Origin: Marinobacter sediminum
GTDB taxonomy: Bacteria; Pseudomonadota; Gammaproteobacteria; Pseudomonadales; Oleiphilaceae
Reading direction: 5' to 3'
Length of the DNA stretch: 64,000 bases
Assembly (NCBI RefSeq): GCF_023657445.1
Contig: NZ_JAGTWY010000001.1
Location: 1,116,001 to 1,180,000, forward strand
Both the position numbers and the translations under genes were made by a program. The notes under the pieces are model-generated. The model saw only the letters and a program-made list of their open reading frames with translations, made no database searches and had not been told where the DNA came from. Shown here piece after piece: positions 1-10,200 of this stretch. Position 1 is the stretch's first letter. Each line of letters starts with the position of its first letter.

Positions 1-270
1 ATCCTTGGCGGGATTTCCTCAGGGCAACCGATTGTCGCCAGCATTGCGCTGAAACCGACGTCCAGCTTGCGTCTGCCGGGCCAAAGTATTGATGTGAATG
101 GCAACCCGGTAGAGGTGATCACGACCGGGCGACATGATCCCTGTGTAGGTATCCGCGCTACGCCTATCGCAGAGGCGATGATGGCGATTGTGTTGCTGGA
201 CCACTACCTCCGTCATCGCGGTCAGAATGGCGATGTGTCTGTTTCTACGCCGGTGCTCGGGCAGCTTTAA
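1..270 (+). CDS. aroC: Chorismate synthase, C-terminal fragment
   Basis: The reading frame is open from the first base and stops at TAA 268-270, giving the last 89 residues; the start lies outside the window. Chorismate synthase converts EPSP to chorismate with reduced FMN, the last shikimate step. The fragment begins with the family's [11 protein letters not shown] segment, continues with SIALKPTSS, and has [19 protein letters not shown], which carries the conserved RHDPC motif. The gene ends normally with no frame break. A perfect hairpin follows 32 bases after the stop. A DAHP synthase, which opens the same pathway, lies at 27.7 kb but is not linked in an operon. Confidence 0.95.
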   Translation: MLGGISSGQPIVASIALKPTSSLRLPGQSIDVNGNPVEVITTGRHDPCVGIRATPIAEAMMAIVLLDHYLRHRGQNGDVSVSTPVLGQL

Positions 271-302
271 CAGCTGCTCCATACGGCTTTCCGACGCGTA
301 GC

Positions 303-329
303 ACCGGCTTCAGTCTCCGTGAAGCCGGT
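303..329 (+). terminator. Perfect 10-bp hairpin after aroC
   Basis: ACCGGCTTCA (303-312) and TGAAGCCGGT (320-329) are perfect inverted repeats around a 7-base loop. The bases after it are not a clear U-tract, so it may be a weak terminator of aroC or a structure in the leader of the next gene, whose start is 10-19 bases away. Confidence 0.45.
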
Positions 330-338
330 CAGTCTGGC

Positions 339-1502
339 TTGGGAGAGTTGAATATCTACTGGCGACTTTCCAACCTTTACTTCTGGTTTTTTGCCCTCCT
401 TGGCGGGCTCCTGCCGTATTGGTCGCTCTATCTGGACGGCCAGGGCTTTTCCTATCTTCAAATTGCCACCCTGATGGCGACCATTCAGTTAACCAAGATC
501 GTAGCGCCGAGTGTCTGGGGCTGGCTCGGCGACCGAACCGGACAGCGTGTTCGTCTTGTGAGGTTCGGGGCGATTACCGGATCACTGTTCTTTGCAGGCG
601 TGTTTCTTGAACCCGGCTTCTATGGTCTGCTGCTGGTCATGCTGGCATTTACGTTCTTCTGGAATGCCATTCTGCCGCTTTATGAAGTCATAACTCTCAG
701 GACGCTGGGCCGGCAAAAGGAAAGGTACGGAAAGGTCAGGCTATGGGGGTCGGTCGGATTCATTGTAGCCGTTGGGGCTGTGGGTGGGATCCTGGAGTTT
801 GTGCCGATTCAGAGTCTTCCGTGGTTGCTTTTGCCAGTGTTCGCAGGCATCGCGGTGTCTGCATTCCTGGTCCCGTCGGAAAAGGGTGAGCGCAAGCCAA
901 AGGCGCCGAAGGGCAGTTTAAAGGCTATCGTGACGCACCCAGCGGTGGTTGCATTCTTCTTGATGAACTTCCTGCTGCAGGTTTCGCACGGCGCCTATTA
1001 CACGTTTTTCAGTATTCACCTTGAACAGCACGGCTATGGCAAATTGCCGATAGGTTTGCTCTGGTCACTGGGTGTCATTGCCGAAATCGGCCTCTTTCTC
1101 GTAATGCACAGGCTAACCCATCGACTGACCGTCAGGCAGATTGTTATTGGCTCACTGGTGCTTACGATGATTCGATGGGTGCTTATAGCCGAGGTGACGG
1201 ATGTAGTGTTTGTGCTGATCTTTGCCCAGTGCCTGCACGCCGCTTCCTATGGGGCTTTGCATGCGATTTCGGTTCAGTATATTCAGGGGTTCTTTGGTAA
1301 GCATCATCACGGTCAGGGGCAGGCGCTGTATAGCGGGCTGACCTTCGGTGCCGGTGGTGCTCTGGGTGCATGGCTATCTGGGTTTCTGGTGGATGGCTTC
1401 AGTACCTCTGCTGCTTTCTGGGGTGGCGCGGTTGCAATGGCGGTTGCTATTGCTATTACCTGGCATGGCCTCAGGCCGCCGCCGGAGCCAGAGGAGGTTT
1501 GA
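339..1502 (+). CDS. MFS transporter, phenylpropionate-permease (PPP)-like
   Basis: A 387-residue, strongly hydrophobic protein with about twelve membrane segments and the MFS loop motif GWLGDRTGQR after the second segment (near residue 66). The pattern and length match the MFS_1-like group that includes HcaT-type phenylpropionate permeases, but the substrate cannot be read from sequence. No ATG fits. TTG at 339 is used here; TTG at 348 (starting at the NIYWRLSNLYFWFF stretch) is an equally plausible start. The gene follows aroC and converges with the LysR gene, leaving 3 bases between the stops, so it is probably transcribed alone or by read-through from aroC. Confidence 0.75.
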   Translation: MGELNIYWRLSNLYFWFFALLGGLLPYWSLYLDGQGFSYLQIATLMATIQLTKIVAPSVWGWLGDRTGQRVRLVRFGAITGSLFFAGVFLEPGFYGLLLVMLAFTFFWNAILPLYEVITLRTLGRQKERYGKVRLWGSVGFIVAVGAVGGILEFVPIQSLPWLLLPVFAGIAVSAFLVPSEKGERKPKAPKGSLKAIVTHPAVVAFFLMNFLLQVSHGAYYTFFSIHLEQHGYGKLPIGLLWSLGVIAEIGLFLVMHRLTHRLTVRQIVIGSLVLTMIRWVLIAEVTDVVFVLIFAQCLHAASYGALHAISVQYIQGFFGKHHHGQGQALYSGLTFGAGGALGAWLSGFLVDGFSTSAAFWGGAVAMAVAIAITWHGLRPPPEPEEV

Positions 1503-1505
1503 GGC

Positions 1506-2378
1506 TTAAACCAATTCCTCTTCCTGAACGATGGCCAGCAGTGCTTTCGCTGCGTTGCTCAACTGACGACCGGCGAGCCCGATTCCTCCCAGTACACGGG
1601 TAACAGAATGCCCGATTTCCAGCGGACGCAATCCGTCATCCACCATGCGCAGCGGCAGTACACTCCAGCCCAGCCCGACACTTGTCATCATCTTGATGGT
1701 TTCAAGGTAGTTGGTCGGCATCTGGGGGTTGAGGTGCAGATTGTCCTCCAGAAACAGCCGACTCACGACACGGTAGGTCGCAGTTGCCGTATCGGGCAAT
1801 AACGCAGGGTGTTTTGAGAGATCTTCCAGCGTCGGATGCTTTAGGGCCGCGAGTGGGTGATCTGCCGCCGTAACAAACACCATTGGGTCGGGCCACTGTG
1901 CAAATACGTTGAAGCTTGGTTCCATGCTGTCGCTCAAGGTCACGAAAGCCAATTCAGCGTTGCGTTTACGCATTTGCTCGTAGGCCGCATCAGAATCCAT
2001 GAACTGCAGATTCAGATCCACCTGGGGATACTCTCTCTTGAACCGCCGAAGCCAGTTGGGCAAGTGATGGAGGCCGATGTGGTGGCTGGCGATGATCTGG
2101 AGCTCGCCCTCCACATGAGCTGAATCCGGCGAGAGTGCCACCCGGGCATTGTGGATTTCATCCAGAATCCGGCGGGCGTGCGGAAGGAGTCGCGTACCCG
2201 CATCCGTTAACCGGATTTGCCGGTGACTGCGATCGACGAGCGATGCTCCAAGCTGAACCTCGAGAGCTGCGAGCCGCTTGCTGATTGCCGGCTGCGTGAG
2301 GTGCAGAACCTCGGCAGCCTCGGAGAAGGAGCCATGGTCAACGATGGCTAAAAATGCCCGTAGAGAATTTGAGTCCAT
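1506..2378 (-). CDS. LysR-family transcriptional regulator
   Basis: A 290-residue protein with an N-terminal winged helix-turn-helix (about residues 1-60, including GSFSEAAEVLHLTQPAISKR) and a C-terminal periplasmic-binding-protein-like effector domain (about 90-290). It is transcribed divergently from leuC across 161 bases, the arrangement found in Pseudomonas, where a LysR gene also faces leuC. The usual inference is control of leuCDB, but neither the effector nor the regulon is shown by sequence. A 22-bp dyad lies 24 bases upstream of its start and is a candidate binding site. Length and domain order are normal for the family. Confidence 0.9.
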   Translation of the reverse strand: MDSNSLRAFLAIVDHGSFSEAAEVLHLTQPAISKRLAALEVQLGASLVDRSHRQIRLTDAGTRLLPHARRILDEIHNARVALSPDSAHVEGELQIIASHHIGLHHLPNWLRRFKREYPQVDLNLQFMDSDAAYEQMRKRNAELAFVTLSDSMEPSFNVFAQWPDPMVFVTAADHPLAALKHPTLEDLSKHPALLPDTATATYRVVSRLFLEDNLHLNPQMPTNYLETIKMMTSVGLGWSVLPLRMVDDGLRPLEIGHSVTRVLGGIGLAGRQLSNAAKALLAIVQEEELV

Positions 2379-2401
2379 GCTCGGCTACACCAGTTTGAGT
2401 C

Positions 2402-2423
2402 CTTTATGAAACCGAAACTAAAG
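2402..2423. promoter_or_regulatory. Candidate LysR-type operator between the LysR gene and leuC
   Basis: CTTTA (2402-2406) and TAAAG (2419-2423) are perfect inverted half-sites separated by 12 bases. The outer bases fit the T-N11-A pattern of LysR boxes. It sits in the divergent intergenic region, 24 bases upstream of the regulator's start codon. This is a motif match only. Confidence 0.4.
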
Positions 2424-2460
2424 TATGCCTGCAAGGAATGCAATGGATAAAAAACATGAA

Positions 2461-2490
2461 TTGGGGTTATTGGTCGGGAAGGAGTAAGAT
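2461..2490 (+). promoter_or_regulatory. Candidate leuC promoter
   Basis: TTGGGG (2461-2466) and TAAGAT (2485-2490) are separated by 18 bases and lie about 50 bases upstream of the leuC ATG. Both hexamers are imperfect sigma-70 matches. Confidence 0.35.
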
Positions 2491-2539
2491 AGCGCCATAG
2501 CAGTCAAAATCAGAAAACCCGAAGGATGAGAGAGTAATC

Positions 2540-3958
2540 ATGGCGGGCAAGACGTTATACGACAAATTATGGGACGACCACCTGGTCAAGCAGCGGGATG
2601 ACGGTTCCGCATTAATCTATATCGATCGGCAGTTACTGCATGAAGTAACTTCGCCGCAGGCCTTTGAGGGGCTTCGTCTGGCTGGTCGCAAACCCTGGCG
2701 TCTTGATGCCAATCTGGCGGTTCCGGACCATAACGTTCCGACGACCGACAGGGAAAAGGGGATCGAGGGTATCGTTGACCCGGTTTCACGGATTCAGGTC
2801 GAAACCCTCGACAAGAACTGCGATGAATTCGGCATCCTTGAATTCAAGATCAAGGACCAGCGTCAGGGTATTGTTCACGTTATCGGGCCTGAGCAGGGAG
2901 CAACCTTGCCGGGTATGAGTATCGTGTGCGGGGACTCCCATACCTCGACCCATGGTGCTTTCGGTTGTCTTGCCCATGGTATCGGGACTTCGGAAGTCGA
3001 GCATGTGCTGGCGACCCAGTGCCTGGTCCAGCAGAAAATGAAAAACATGCTGGTGAAGGTCAACGGAAAGCTTGGGGCCGGTGTGACCGGCAAGGATGTG
3101 GTGCTCGCAATTATCGGTAAGATTGGTACCGCAGGCGGGACAGGCCATGCTATTGAGTTTGGTGGCGAAGCCATCCGTGACCTGAGCATGGAGGCACGCA
3201 TGACCATCTGCAACATGTCTATTGAGGCCGGCGCCCGTGTGGGTATGGTGGCGGTCGATGACACGACCATCGACTACGTCAGAGGGCGTCCGTTTTCGCC
3301 CACAGGCGATCAGTGGGATGCGGCAGTTGAATACTGGGGCTCACTGCACAGCGATGACGATGCGGTATTCGACAAGGTCGTCGAGCTGGATGGTTCGGAA
3401 ATCAAACCGCAGGTCAGCTGGGGAACCTCTCCGGAAATGGTCGTTGGTGTCGATGGCACGGTCCCGGATCCGGCAAAAGAGCAGGACCCCATCAAGCGGG
3501 AAGGCATTGCGCGTGCGCTCAAGTACATGGGGCTCGAAGCCAGCATGCCGATTACCGATATCAAGCTGGACCGAGTGTTCATTGGTTCTTGCACAAACAG
3601 CCGTATTGAGGATCTGCGTGAAGCCGCAGCTGTGGTCAAGGGGCGTAAGGTTTCGCCAAGCCTCAAGCAGGCGATGGTCGTTCCCGGTTCCGGCCTGGTC
3701 AAAACCCAGGCAGAGCAGGAAGGCCTGGACAAGATTTTCCTTGAAGCCGGTCTGGAATGGCGCGATCCGGGTTGTTCCATGTGTCTGGCCATGAACGCCG
3801 ACAAGCTGGGGCAGGGTGAGCACTGCGCCTCTACCTCAAATCGGAACTTTGAGGGTCGTCAGGGCTTTGGCGGCCGCACGCATCTGGTCAGTCCCGCAAT
3901 GGCAGCAGCCGCAGCGGTCACCGGCCACTTTATTGATGTCCGCGAATTGATGAACTGA
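2540..3958 (+). CDS. leuC: 3-isopropylmalate dehydratase, large subunit
   Basis: LeuC (472 residues) pairs with LeuD to isomerise 2-isopropylmalate to 3-isopropylmalate in leucine synthesis. It is an aconitase-fold protein with a labile [4Fe-4S] cluster. Cluster ligands are visible as the Cys of GSCTNSR and the two Cys of DPGCSMC. The conserved segments [11 protein letters not shown] and the C-terminal NRNFEGRQG are present. Length is normal for the family. The start at 2540 has a short GAGAG upstream. leuD begins 17 bases after the stop and leuB follows, so leuC-leuD-leuB is very likely an operon, probably controlled by the divergent LysR gene. Confidence 0.97.
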   Translation: MAGKTLYDKLWDDHLVKQRDDGSALIYIDRQLLHEVTSPQAFEGLRLAGRKPWRLDANLAVPDHNVPTTDREKGIEGIVDPVSRIQVETLDKNCDEFGILEFKIKDQRQGIVHVIGPEQGATLPGMSIVCGDSHTSTHGAFGCLAHGIGTSEVEHVLATQCLVQQKMKNMLVKVNGKLGAGVTGKDVVLAIIGKIGTAGGTGHAIEFGGEAIRDLSMEARMTICNMSIEAGARVGMVAVDDTTIDYVRGRPFSPTGDQWDAAVEYWGSLHSDDDAVFDKVVELDGSEIKPQVSWGTSPEMVVGVDGTVPDPAKEQDPIKREGIARALKYMGLEASMPITDIKLDRVFIGSCTNSRIEDLREAAAVVKGRKVSPSLKQAMVVPGSGLVKTQAEQEGLDKIFLEAGLEWRDPGCSMCLAMNADKLGQGEHCASTSNRNFEGRQGFGGRTHLVSPAMAAAAAVTGHFIDVRELMN

Positions 3959-3975
3959 TCCACAGGAGAGAGACC

Positions 3976-4623
3976 ATGCGAGCATTAACGCAACACAAGG
4001 GGCTGGTAGCCCCCATGGACCGTTCCAATGTGGATACGGACATGATCATTCCCAAGCAATTCCTGAAATCGATCAAGCGCACCGGCTTTGGTCCGAACCT
4101 GTTTGATGAGCTGCGCTACCTCGATGAAGGTAAGCCGGATCAGGACTGCTCTCAGCGGCCAGTTAACCCTGATTTTGTCCTGAACCAGGATCGGTACAGG
4201 AATGCCAGTGTACTGCTGGCACGTGCAAACTTTGGCTGTGGGTCCAGCCGTGAACATGCGCCGTGGGCCCTGGAGGACTTCGGGTTTCGGGTGATTATTG
4301 CACCGAGTTTCGCTGATATTTTTTACAATAACTGCTTTAAGAATGGACTTTTACCTATTGTTCTTAAAGAAGAAATTGTTGATAAGCTGTTTAACGAAAC
4401 CGAGTCGCAAGAAGGATATCAACTGTCCATTGATCTTGAGGCCAAAACGGTTACGACCCCGTCCGGAGAGTCCTTCGGTTTTGATGTGGACGACTTTCGC
4501 CGCCACTGCCTGCTGCATGGCCTGGACGATATCGGTGTAACCCTGGAGGACGCCGAGGTAATCATGGGGTACGAAGACAAGCGTCGCCAGACCGCACCCT
4601 GGTTGTTTGGCGCCGGAAACTGA
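3976..4623 (+). CDS. leuD: 3-isopropylmalate dehydratase, small subunit
   Basis: LeuD (215 residues) supplies the swivel domain of the LeuCD isomerase. Conserved segments include [14 protein letters not shown] near the N-terminus and [15 protein letters not shown] in the middle, which binds substrate. The start follows a good AGGAGAG ribosome site. A patch of about 80 bases (roughly 4315-4400, encoding [20 protein letters not shown]) uses mostly A/T third positions, unlike the rest of the gene and its neighbours, although the protein is normal there. leuB starts 38 bases downstream. Confidence 0.97.
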   Translation: MRALTQHKGLVAPMDRSNVDTDMIIPKQFLKSIKRTGFGPNLFDELRYLDEGKPDQDCSQRPVNPDFVLNQDRYRNASVLLARANFGCGSSREHAPWALEDFGFRVIIAPSFADIFYNNCFKNGLLPIVLKEEIVDKLFNETESQEGYQLSIDLEAKTVTTPSGESFGFDVDDFRRHCLLHGLDDIGVTLEDAEVIMGYEDKRRQTAPWLFGAGN

Positions 4624-4661
4624 TTCTTACAAATTGAAGTGATCTGACACAGGAAGGGATT

Positions 4662-5735
4662 ATGTCCAGAACCGTATTGATGTTGCCGGGTGACGGTATC
4701 GGGCCGGAAATTGTCGCTGAAGCCGAAAAGGTGCTGCACAAGGTTAACGACCAGTTCGGCCTTGAACTCAGTTTCGAAACCGCTCTGGTTGGCGGCGCTG
4801 CGCTTGACGCAACTGATAGCCCTTTGCCGGATGAGACCCTGGAAAAAGCGAGGAAGGCCGACGCCATAGTACTGGGGGCTGTTGGCGGACCCAAATGGGA
4901 TGGCCTGCCGATGGCGCAGCGGCCTGAGAAGGGTCTGCTGGGCTTGCGCTCAAATCTGGAGCTGTTTGCGAACCTGCGGCCGGCAATCCTGTATCCACAG
5001 CTGGCGTCTGCCTCGTCCCTCAAGCCGGAAGTCGTCTCCGGTCTTGATATCATGATAGTTCGTGAGCTCACGGGTGGTATCTATTTTGGTCAGCCCCGAG
5101 GTGTTCGGGAGCTTGAGAACGGCGAGCGCCAGGGCTACAACACTTATGCCTACACAGAATCGGAAATTCGTCGGATCGGTCGCGTTGCGTTCGAAGCGGC
5201 GCAGCAGCGTGGCAAGAAACTCTGCTCTGTCGATAAGGCTAATGTGCTGGAAGTGACTGTTTTGTGGCGGGAAATCATGAACGACCTGTGCCGCGAATAC
5301 CCGGATGTCGAGCTTAGCCACATGTACGTGGATAATGCCGCAATGCAGCTTGTACGGGCACCCAAACAGTTTGATGTGATTGTGACTGGCAACATGTTTG
5401 GTGATATTCTTTCGGACGAAGCGGCTATGCTGACGGGTTCGATCGGTATGTTGCCATCGGCATCGCTGAACTCTGAAAAGCAAGGCATGTACGAGCCTTG
5501 CCACGGTTCAGCACCCGATATCGCCGGTCAGGGCATTGCCAATCCGCTGGCTACGATTCTCAGTGCTGCAATGATGTTGCGTTACAGCCTGGGCGAAGAA
5601 AAGGCTGCTGAAGCCATCGAAGCGGCAGTCAGCGAAGTACTGGATCAGGGTTTGCGCACCGCTGACATCATGTCCGGGAACGGCCGTAAGGTCTCCACCC
5701 GGGAAATGGGAGACGCCGTGTTGGCGGCGTTGTAA
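4662..5735 (+). CDS. leuB: 3-isopropylmalate dehydrogenase
   Basis: LeuB (357 residues) is the NAD-dependent oxidative decarboxylase that turns 3-isopropylmalate into 2-oxoisocaproate, the third leucine-specific step. It begins with the family's [11 protein letters not shown] motif. It contains the substrate arginine region [17 protein letters not shown], the [17 protein letters not shown] helix, and the C-terminal nucleotide site [18 protein letters not shown]. Length is standard. An AGGAAGG ribosome site precedes the ATG. It closes the leuCDB run; the 132 bases to asd contain only a weak 6-bp hairpin (5775-5792), so transcription may continue. Confidence 0.97.
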   Translation: MSRTVLMLPGDGIGPEIVAEAEKVLHKVNDQFGLELSFETALVGGAALDATDSPLPDETLEKARKADAIVLGAVGGPKWDGLPMAQRPEKGLLGLRSNLELFANLRPAILYPQLASASSLKPEVVSGLDIMIVRELTGGIYFGQPRGVRELENGERQGYNTYAYTESEIRRIGRVAFEAAQQRGKKLCSVDKANVLEVTVLWREIMNDLCREYPDVELSHMYVDNAAMQLVRAPKQFDVIVTGNMFGDILSDEAAMLTGSIGMLPSASLNSEKQGMYEPCHGSAPDIAGQGIANPLATILSAAMMLRYSLGEEKAAEAIEAAVSEVLDQGLRTADIMSGNGRKVSTREMGDAVLAAL

Positions 5736-5867
5736 GCTGTAGCTTCCGGTTCCAGTCGAATTTGAGACCCGACGGCAACAACATGCTGTTGCTGCGGGAT
5801 CATCCATCCTGTCCCTGCCAGCGATAACCGTAGAGGGCGGGCATAAACAGAGGTTCAAGGGTCGCAC

Positions 5868-6983
5868 ATGAAGCGAGTTGGACTTGTAGGTTGGCGTGGC
5901 ATGGTAGGCTCAGTCCTCATGCAGCGCATGCGTGAAGAAAACGATTTTGCCGATATTGATCCGGTGTTTTTCTCGACTTCCCAGACCGGGAAGCCGGCCC
6001 CCGATGTTGGCAAAGAAGGTGTACCTCCGCTGCAGGATGCCTTCGATATAGACACTCTGAAATCCATGGATGTAATTGTCACCTGTCAGGGTGGGGACTA
6101 CACCACGGAAGTTTACCAGAAGCTGCGTGATGCAGGCTGGGAAGGCTATTGGATCGATGCAGCATCAACCCTGCGCATGGTTGATCATTCCGTCATTGTC
6201 CTGGATCCGGTTAACCGCAATGTCATTGATGCCGCGCTGGAAAAGGGCGTCAAAGACTATGTTGGCGGTAACTGCACGGTGAGCCTGATGATGCTGGCCC
6301 TTGGTGGTCTGCTGGAGCAGGATCTGATCGAGTGGGTTTCTCCCATGACGTATCAGGCGGCCTCCGGTTCCGGTGCCCAGAACATGCGGGAATTGCTGAA
6401 CCAGATGGGTGAGCTTAACGGCAGTGTCAGAACTGAGTTGGAAGATCCGTCCTCAGCGATTCTCGAGATTGATCGCAAGGTTACAGAGACCATGCGTTCC
6501 GGGACTTTCCCGACCGAGCATTTTCAGGTGCCCCTCGCTGGCAGCCTCATTCCTTTTATCGACAAGCAGCTCGATAATGGTATGAGTAAGGAAGAGTGGA
6601 AGGCAGGCGTCGAGACCAACAAGATTCTTGGTCGCTCCGATAATCCGATTCCTATTGATGGAATCTGTGTCCGGATCGGTGCCATGCGCTCTCATAGCCA
6701 GGCCCTGACGATCAAGCTCAAGAAAGACATTCCGGTCTCGGAGATTGAATCCATTCTTGCGAAGGCGAACGACTGGGTAAAAGTTATCCCAAATGATCGT
6801 GACGCAACAATCGAAGAGCTGACTCCGGCGAAGGTCACTGGCACTCTTAGCGTGCCGATTGGCCGAATTCGGAAGCTGACCATGGGTCCGGAGTATATCT
6901 CCGCATTCACGGTTGGTGATCAGTTATTGTGGGGTGCGGCCGAGCCCCTTAGACGCATGCTGCGAGTCCTGCAGGAGCGTTAA
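5868..6983 (+). CDS. asd: Aspartate-semialdehyde dehydrogenase
   Basis: Asd (371 residues) reduces aspartyl phosphate to aspartate semialdehyde with NADPH, the branch point to Lys, Thr, Met and diaminopimelate for peptidoglycan. The N-terminal nucleotide motif [14 protein letters not shown] is clear. The catalytic cysteine lies in [10 protein letters not shown] at residue 136, matching Cys135 of the E. coli enzyme. Length and sequence style fit the proteobacterial Asd type. It follows leuB in the order seen in Pseudomonas. A strong hairpin terminator begins 58 bases after the stop. Confidence 0.96.
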   Translation: MKRVGLVGWRGMVGSVLMQRMREENDFADIDPVFFSTSQTGKPAPDVGKEGVPPLQDAFDIDTLKSMDVIVTCQGGDYTTEVYQKLRDAGWEGYWIDAASTLRMVDHSVIVLDPVNRNVIDAALEKGVKDYVGGNCTVSLMMLALGGLLEQDLIEWVSPMTYQAASGSGAQNMRELLNQMGELNGSVRTELEDPSSAILEIDRKVTETMRSGTFPTEHFQVPLAGSLIPFIDKQLDNGMSKEEWKAGVETNKILGRSDNPIPIDGICVRIGAMRSHSQALTIKLKKDIPVSEIESILAKANDWVKVIPNDRDATIEELTPAKVTGTLSVPIGRIRKLTMGPEYISAFTVGDQLLWGAAEPLRRMLRVLQER

Positions 6984-7040
6984 GAAATGTTACACAGGGG
7001 TAATTAATGCCAACTGTGTCCGGTTTCAGGAAACCGGTTG

Positions 7041-7079
7041 GGGGCGAAGGCTGATTTCAGCCTTCGCCCCTGTTATTTT
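7041..7079 (+). terminator. Strong intrinsic terminator after asd
   Basis: Perfect 14-bp arms 7041-7054 and 7057-7070 (GGGGCGAAGGCTGA and its complement) with a very short loop, followed by the T-rich stretch TGTTATTTT. A second, smaller hairpin (CCGGTTT/AAACCGG, 7020-7037) lies immediately before it. Confidence 0.88.
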
Positions 7080-7105
7080 CAAGAGCGCTAGGGAGTTCCG
7101 CTCGA

Positions 7106-7192
7106 TTGATAAAAAAATGGTGCAAGGAATGCAGCTGATTGATTGATAAAAGGGATGTTATCAACAATACTTGCCGAATTGAGCGTTGATAA
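7106..7192. repeat. Four copies of TTGATAA upstream of fimV
   Basis: TTGATAA occurs at 7106-7112, 7143-7149 and 7186-7192 on the plus strand and inverted at 7158-7164. The last two are the cores of a longer perfect inverted repeat, GTTATCAAC (7157-7165) and GTTGATAAC (7185-7193). The first two share the extended direct repeat GATTGATAAAA. The cluster fills the 217-base gap between the asd terminator and fimV, which has no other feature, and probably holds the fimV promoter and regulator sites. No known regulator is assigned. Confidence 0.55.
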
Positions 7193-7296
7193 CACGACAT
7201 AATAACTAGAATTATCCAGACGGAAGTCATCCAACCTCGTCCGATTCTGTTTGAAATAGAGCAGTAACGAATAACGGAGACTGGAAAGGAAAAAGC

Positions 7297-10200
7297 ATGA
7301 AGGTACGCAAGCTTGCGGTTGCCCTGGCTCTGGCGGGAGGGCTCGGATCCGGCGTCGCACAAGCCCTCGGGCTTGGAGAAATTGAACTTCAGTCCTATCT
7401 GAATGAGCCCCTGGACGCGGAAATTGTTCTGCCTCAGAGCCGCGGTGTGGATCCTGGTGATGTATTCGTCAACATCGCTTCGGAAACCGCCTATGAGAGA
7501 GTCGGGCTCAGCCGCAACCAGTTTCTGAGTAAACTGCGGTTCCAGGTTATTACACAGAATGACGGTAGTCTGGCGGTAAACGTTTCCTCCAGGGAGCCGT
7601 TGCGTGAACCGTATCTGAACTTTCTGCTCGAGCTGACCTGGCCGAGTGGGCGTTTGATGCGCGAATACGCAGTTCTGGTTGACCCCCCTGTTTATGCTGA
7701 AGAGTCGGGTGTTGAGGAACGCGTCGCAGCGCCTTCAACAAGCTCGGCTGCAGCTGCCAGCCAGCCCACATCGACACGTAGCGCGGAATCTGTTCGCCGT
7801 CAGGCGCAGGCCGAGCAAACGCTTAGCCGGGGCTATCAGGCAGAAACCTTTGGGCCGACCGGGCCGAGCGATACATTGTGGACCATTGCTTCCCGTGTCC
7901 GACCGGACAGCAGCGTATCCATGCAGCAGGTGATGCTCGCCCTTCAGGACCTCAATCCGAATGCCTTCATCGGCGAAAATATTAATCGCCTCAAGCGCGG
8001 TGAAGTTTTGCGGGTACCTACTCTCGATCAGATTCAGAGTCGCACCCGTGCGGAAGCCACCCGAGTGGTCGGTGAGCAAAACCGTGATTTCCAGTCTCCC
8101 CAGCGAACCGTTGACGCTTCAGAGAGCACCCCGGAGCAGGCCGCTCCAGCTCCCGCTCAGGCTTCTGCGGGTGGTGACGAGCTGAAACTGCTGGTAGCGG
8201 AGAACGATAGCCGGGAAACCAGTGAAGGTGGTTCCGCTGGCGGTGATGGTCAGCTCCCGGGTGGTGTTGACGCAGGTTCTGCTGTAGCCATGGAGGAGCT
8301 TGAGAGTGCTCGTCGTGAGAATGATGAGCTGAACAACCGTGTTGACGACTTACAGGATCAGGTCGAAACCCTCCAGCGGCTGTTAGAACTAAAGAATACC
8401 CAGCTCTCCGATCTCCAGTCCGTGGCTGGCCAAGCCGGCAGTGATGAGGCTCCTGCGGAAAGCCAAGCGGGCACAGACGCCGCCGGCAATGAGCAAATTG
8501 CCATGACCGAAGAGGGTGCGGACACTTCTGCGCCTGGTGAGGCTGCGACAGAAGAAGCCGGTGAGCAAGCCGAGACGGTGCCTGCAGAAGGCTCTGAAAG
8601 CGAGTCAATGGGCACGGGTGAAGCGCCGGTAGCGGCAGATGATATGGTGGCCGCTGAGGGCGAAAGTGCCGGCGACACCGATATGGCCGGTGCTGAAGAA
8701 CCCGAACCTGCAGACGCTGTCGAACCGGTCGCTCAGGAAGCTGAGCCCGCTGAAACTGCTGAAGCTGCGCCAACAGCGACTGAGGAGGAGGCTGCAGCCC
8801 AGTCTGAGCCGAAGCCTGTATCTCAGGCGCCTGCAGCCGAGAAGGCGTTCCCGGGTAACATCATTGATCTGATCACCAACAATCTGATGTATCAGATTGC
8901 ACTTGGTGGCGGCTTGATTCTGTTGCTTCTGCTGCTCCTTCTACTGGCCCGCCGCAATGCAAATCGCGAAAAGGCGTTCTATGAGCAATTGAACAGTGAG
9001 TCGGATGACGACACAGACTCCTTTGATTTGAGTCTCGATGACGATGAATCCGAACAAATGGTTGCTGGCGACGCTGTCACCGAAGCCGATACTTACATTG
9101 CTTATGGCCGCCACGATCAGGCTGCCCAGTCTCTCGAAACTGCTATTTCACGTGAGCCCAGCCGCGTCGACCTCCGACTGAAACTGCTTGGCGTTTACGC
9201 GGACATCCAGGATCGTGAGTCCTTTGAAAAGCAGTTCGGTGAAATTGAAGCGCTGGATGACGAAGAAGCGCTTTCCTCGGCTTCCGAATTGCGTTCGAGG
9301 CTCGAAGAGGCCGAGTCGATGCCGAGCATTGACGATCTTGAGTCTGAACTTCGATCTGATTCGTTCGGAAGCACCCAGGAGGAAGGCGAAGCCAGGGTTC
9401 CGGTTGAATCCGAAGAAGATTATCAGCTTTCTGATGAATTGCTGGCTGATCAGTACGACTCCGAGCGGGAAGAAAAGGTTGAGAACGAGTTTGGTGATTT
9501 TGACTCGGATCTGGCCGACTTCGATTTGAGCGAGTTTGAAGGCGCCGAGACTTCTGCTGTGGCGGACGAAGAGTCGAAAGCCGATGAGAAGTCGGAAGGT
9601 GAAGGTAAAGAAGGCTTCATTGAGTATGATCTTTCCGGCACCTCCACGGATTCTGATAGTGAGGATTTGTCGACCGGTACAGATGATTTGGACCTTGATG
9701 AAAATGAAGAGCCTGCCGCCTTTGAGATGGAGTTGGAGGAGCCTGAGGATACTCAGGACCTGTCCGAAGACGTTGACCTGGAGTCCTCACTAGAAGACGA
9801 ATCCGAACCTGCCGAAGCCGAAAAGGACAGTGCTGGCGATGACCTGAGTCTGGCGCTGGACGAGGATGAGCCGGGTGAAAAAACAACGCTGCGGTCTGAC
9901 GAAAGCAGCGCAGAGAGTGAGGCTGATTCTCTGGACGAGTCTTTCCTTGATGAGCTCGATGCCGAGCTGGACAAGGTTGCCAATGAAGAAGAGGAACTTG
10001 GTGGCAAGGAAATGGAGGAGTCCTCTCTGGATGATCTTGAGCTGGACGTGTCCGATGAAGATTTGGCGTTGATGGAAGAGTTCTCCGACTCATCTGACTC
10101 CTCGGAGCAGGAAGAAGAAACTTCTTCCCTGGACGAGGAACTTGGGCTCGAGGACACCCTTGGTGAAGGTGATGTTCTTGGGGAGAGCGAATCTGCTGGC

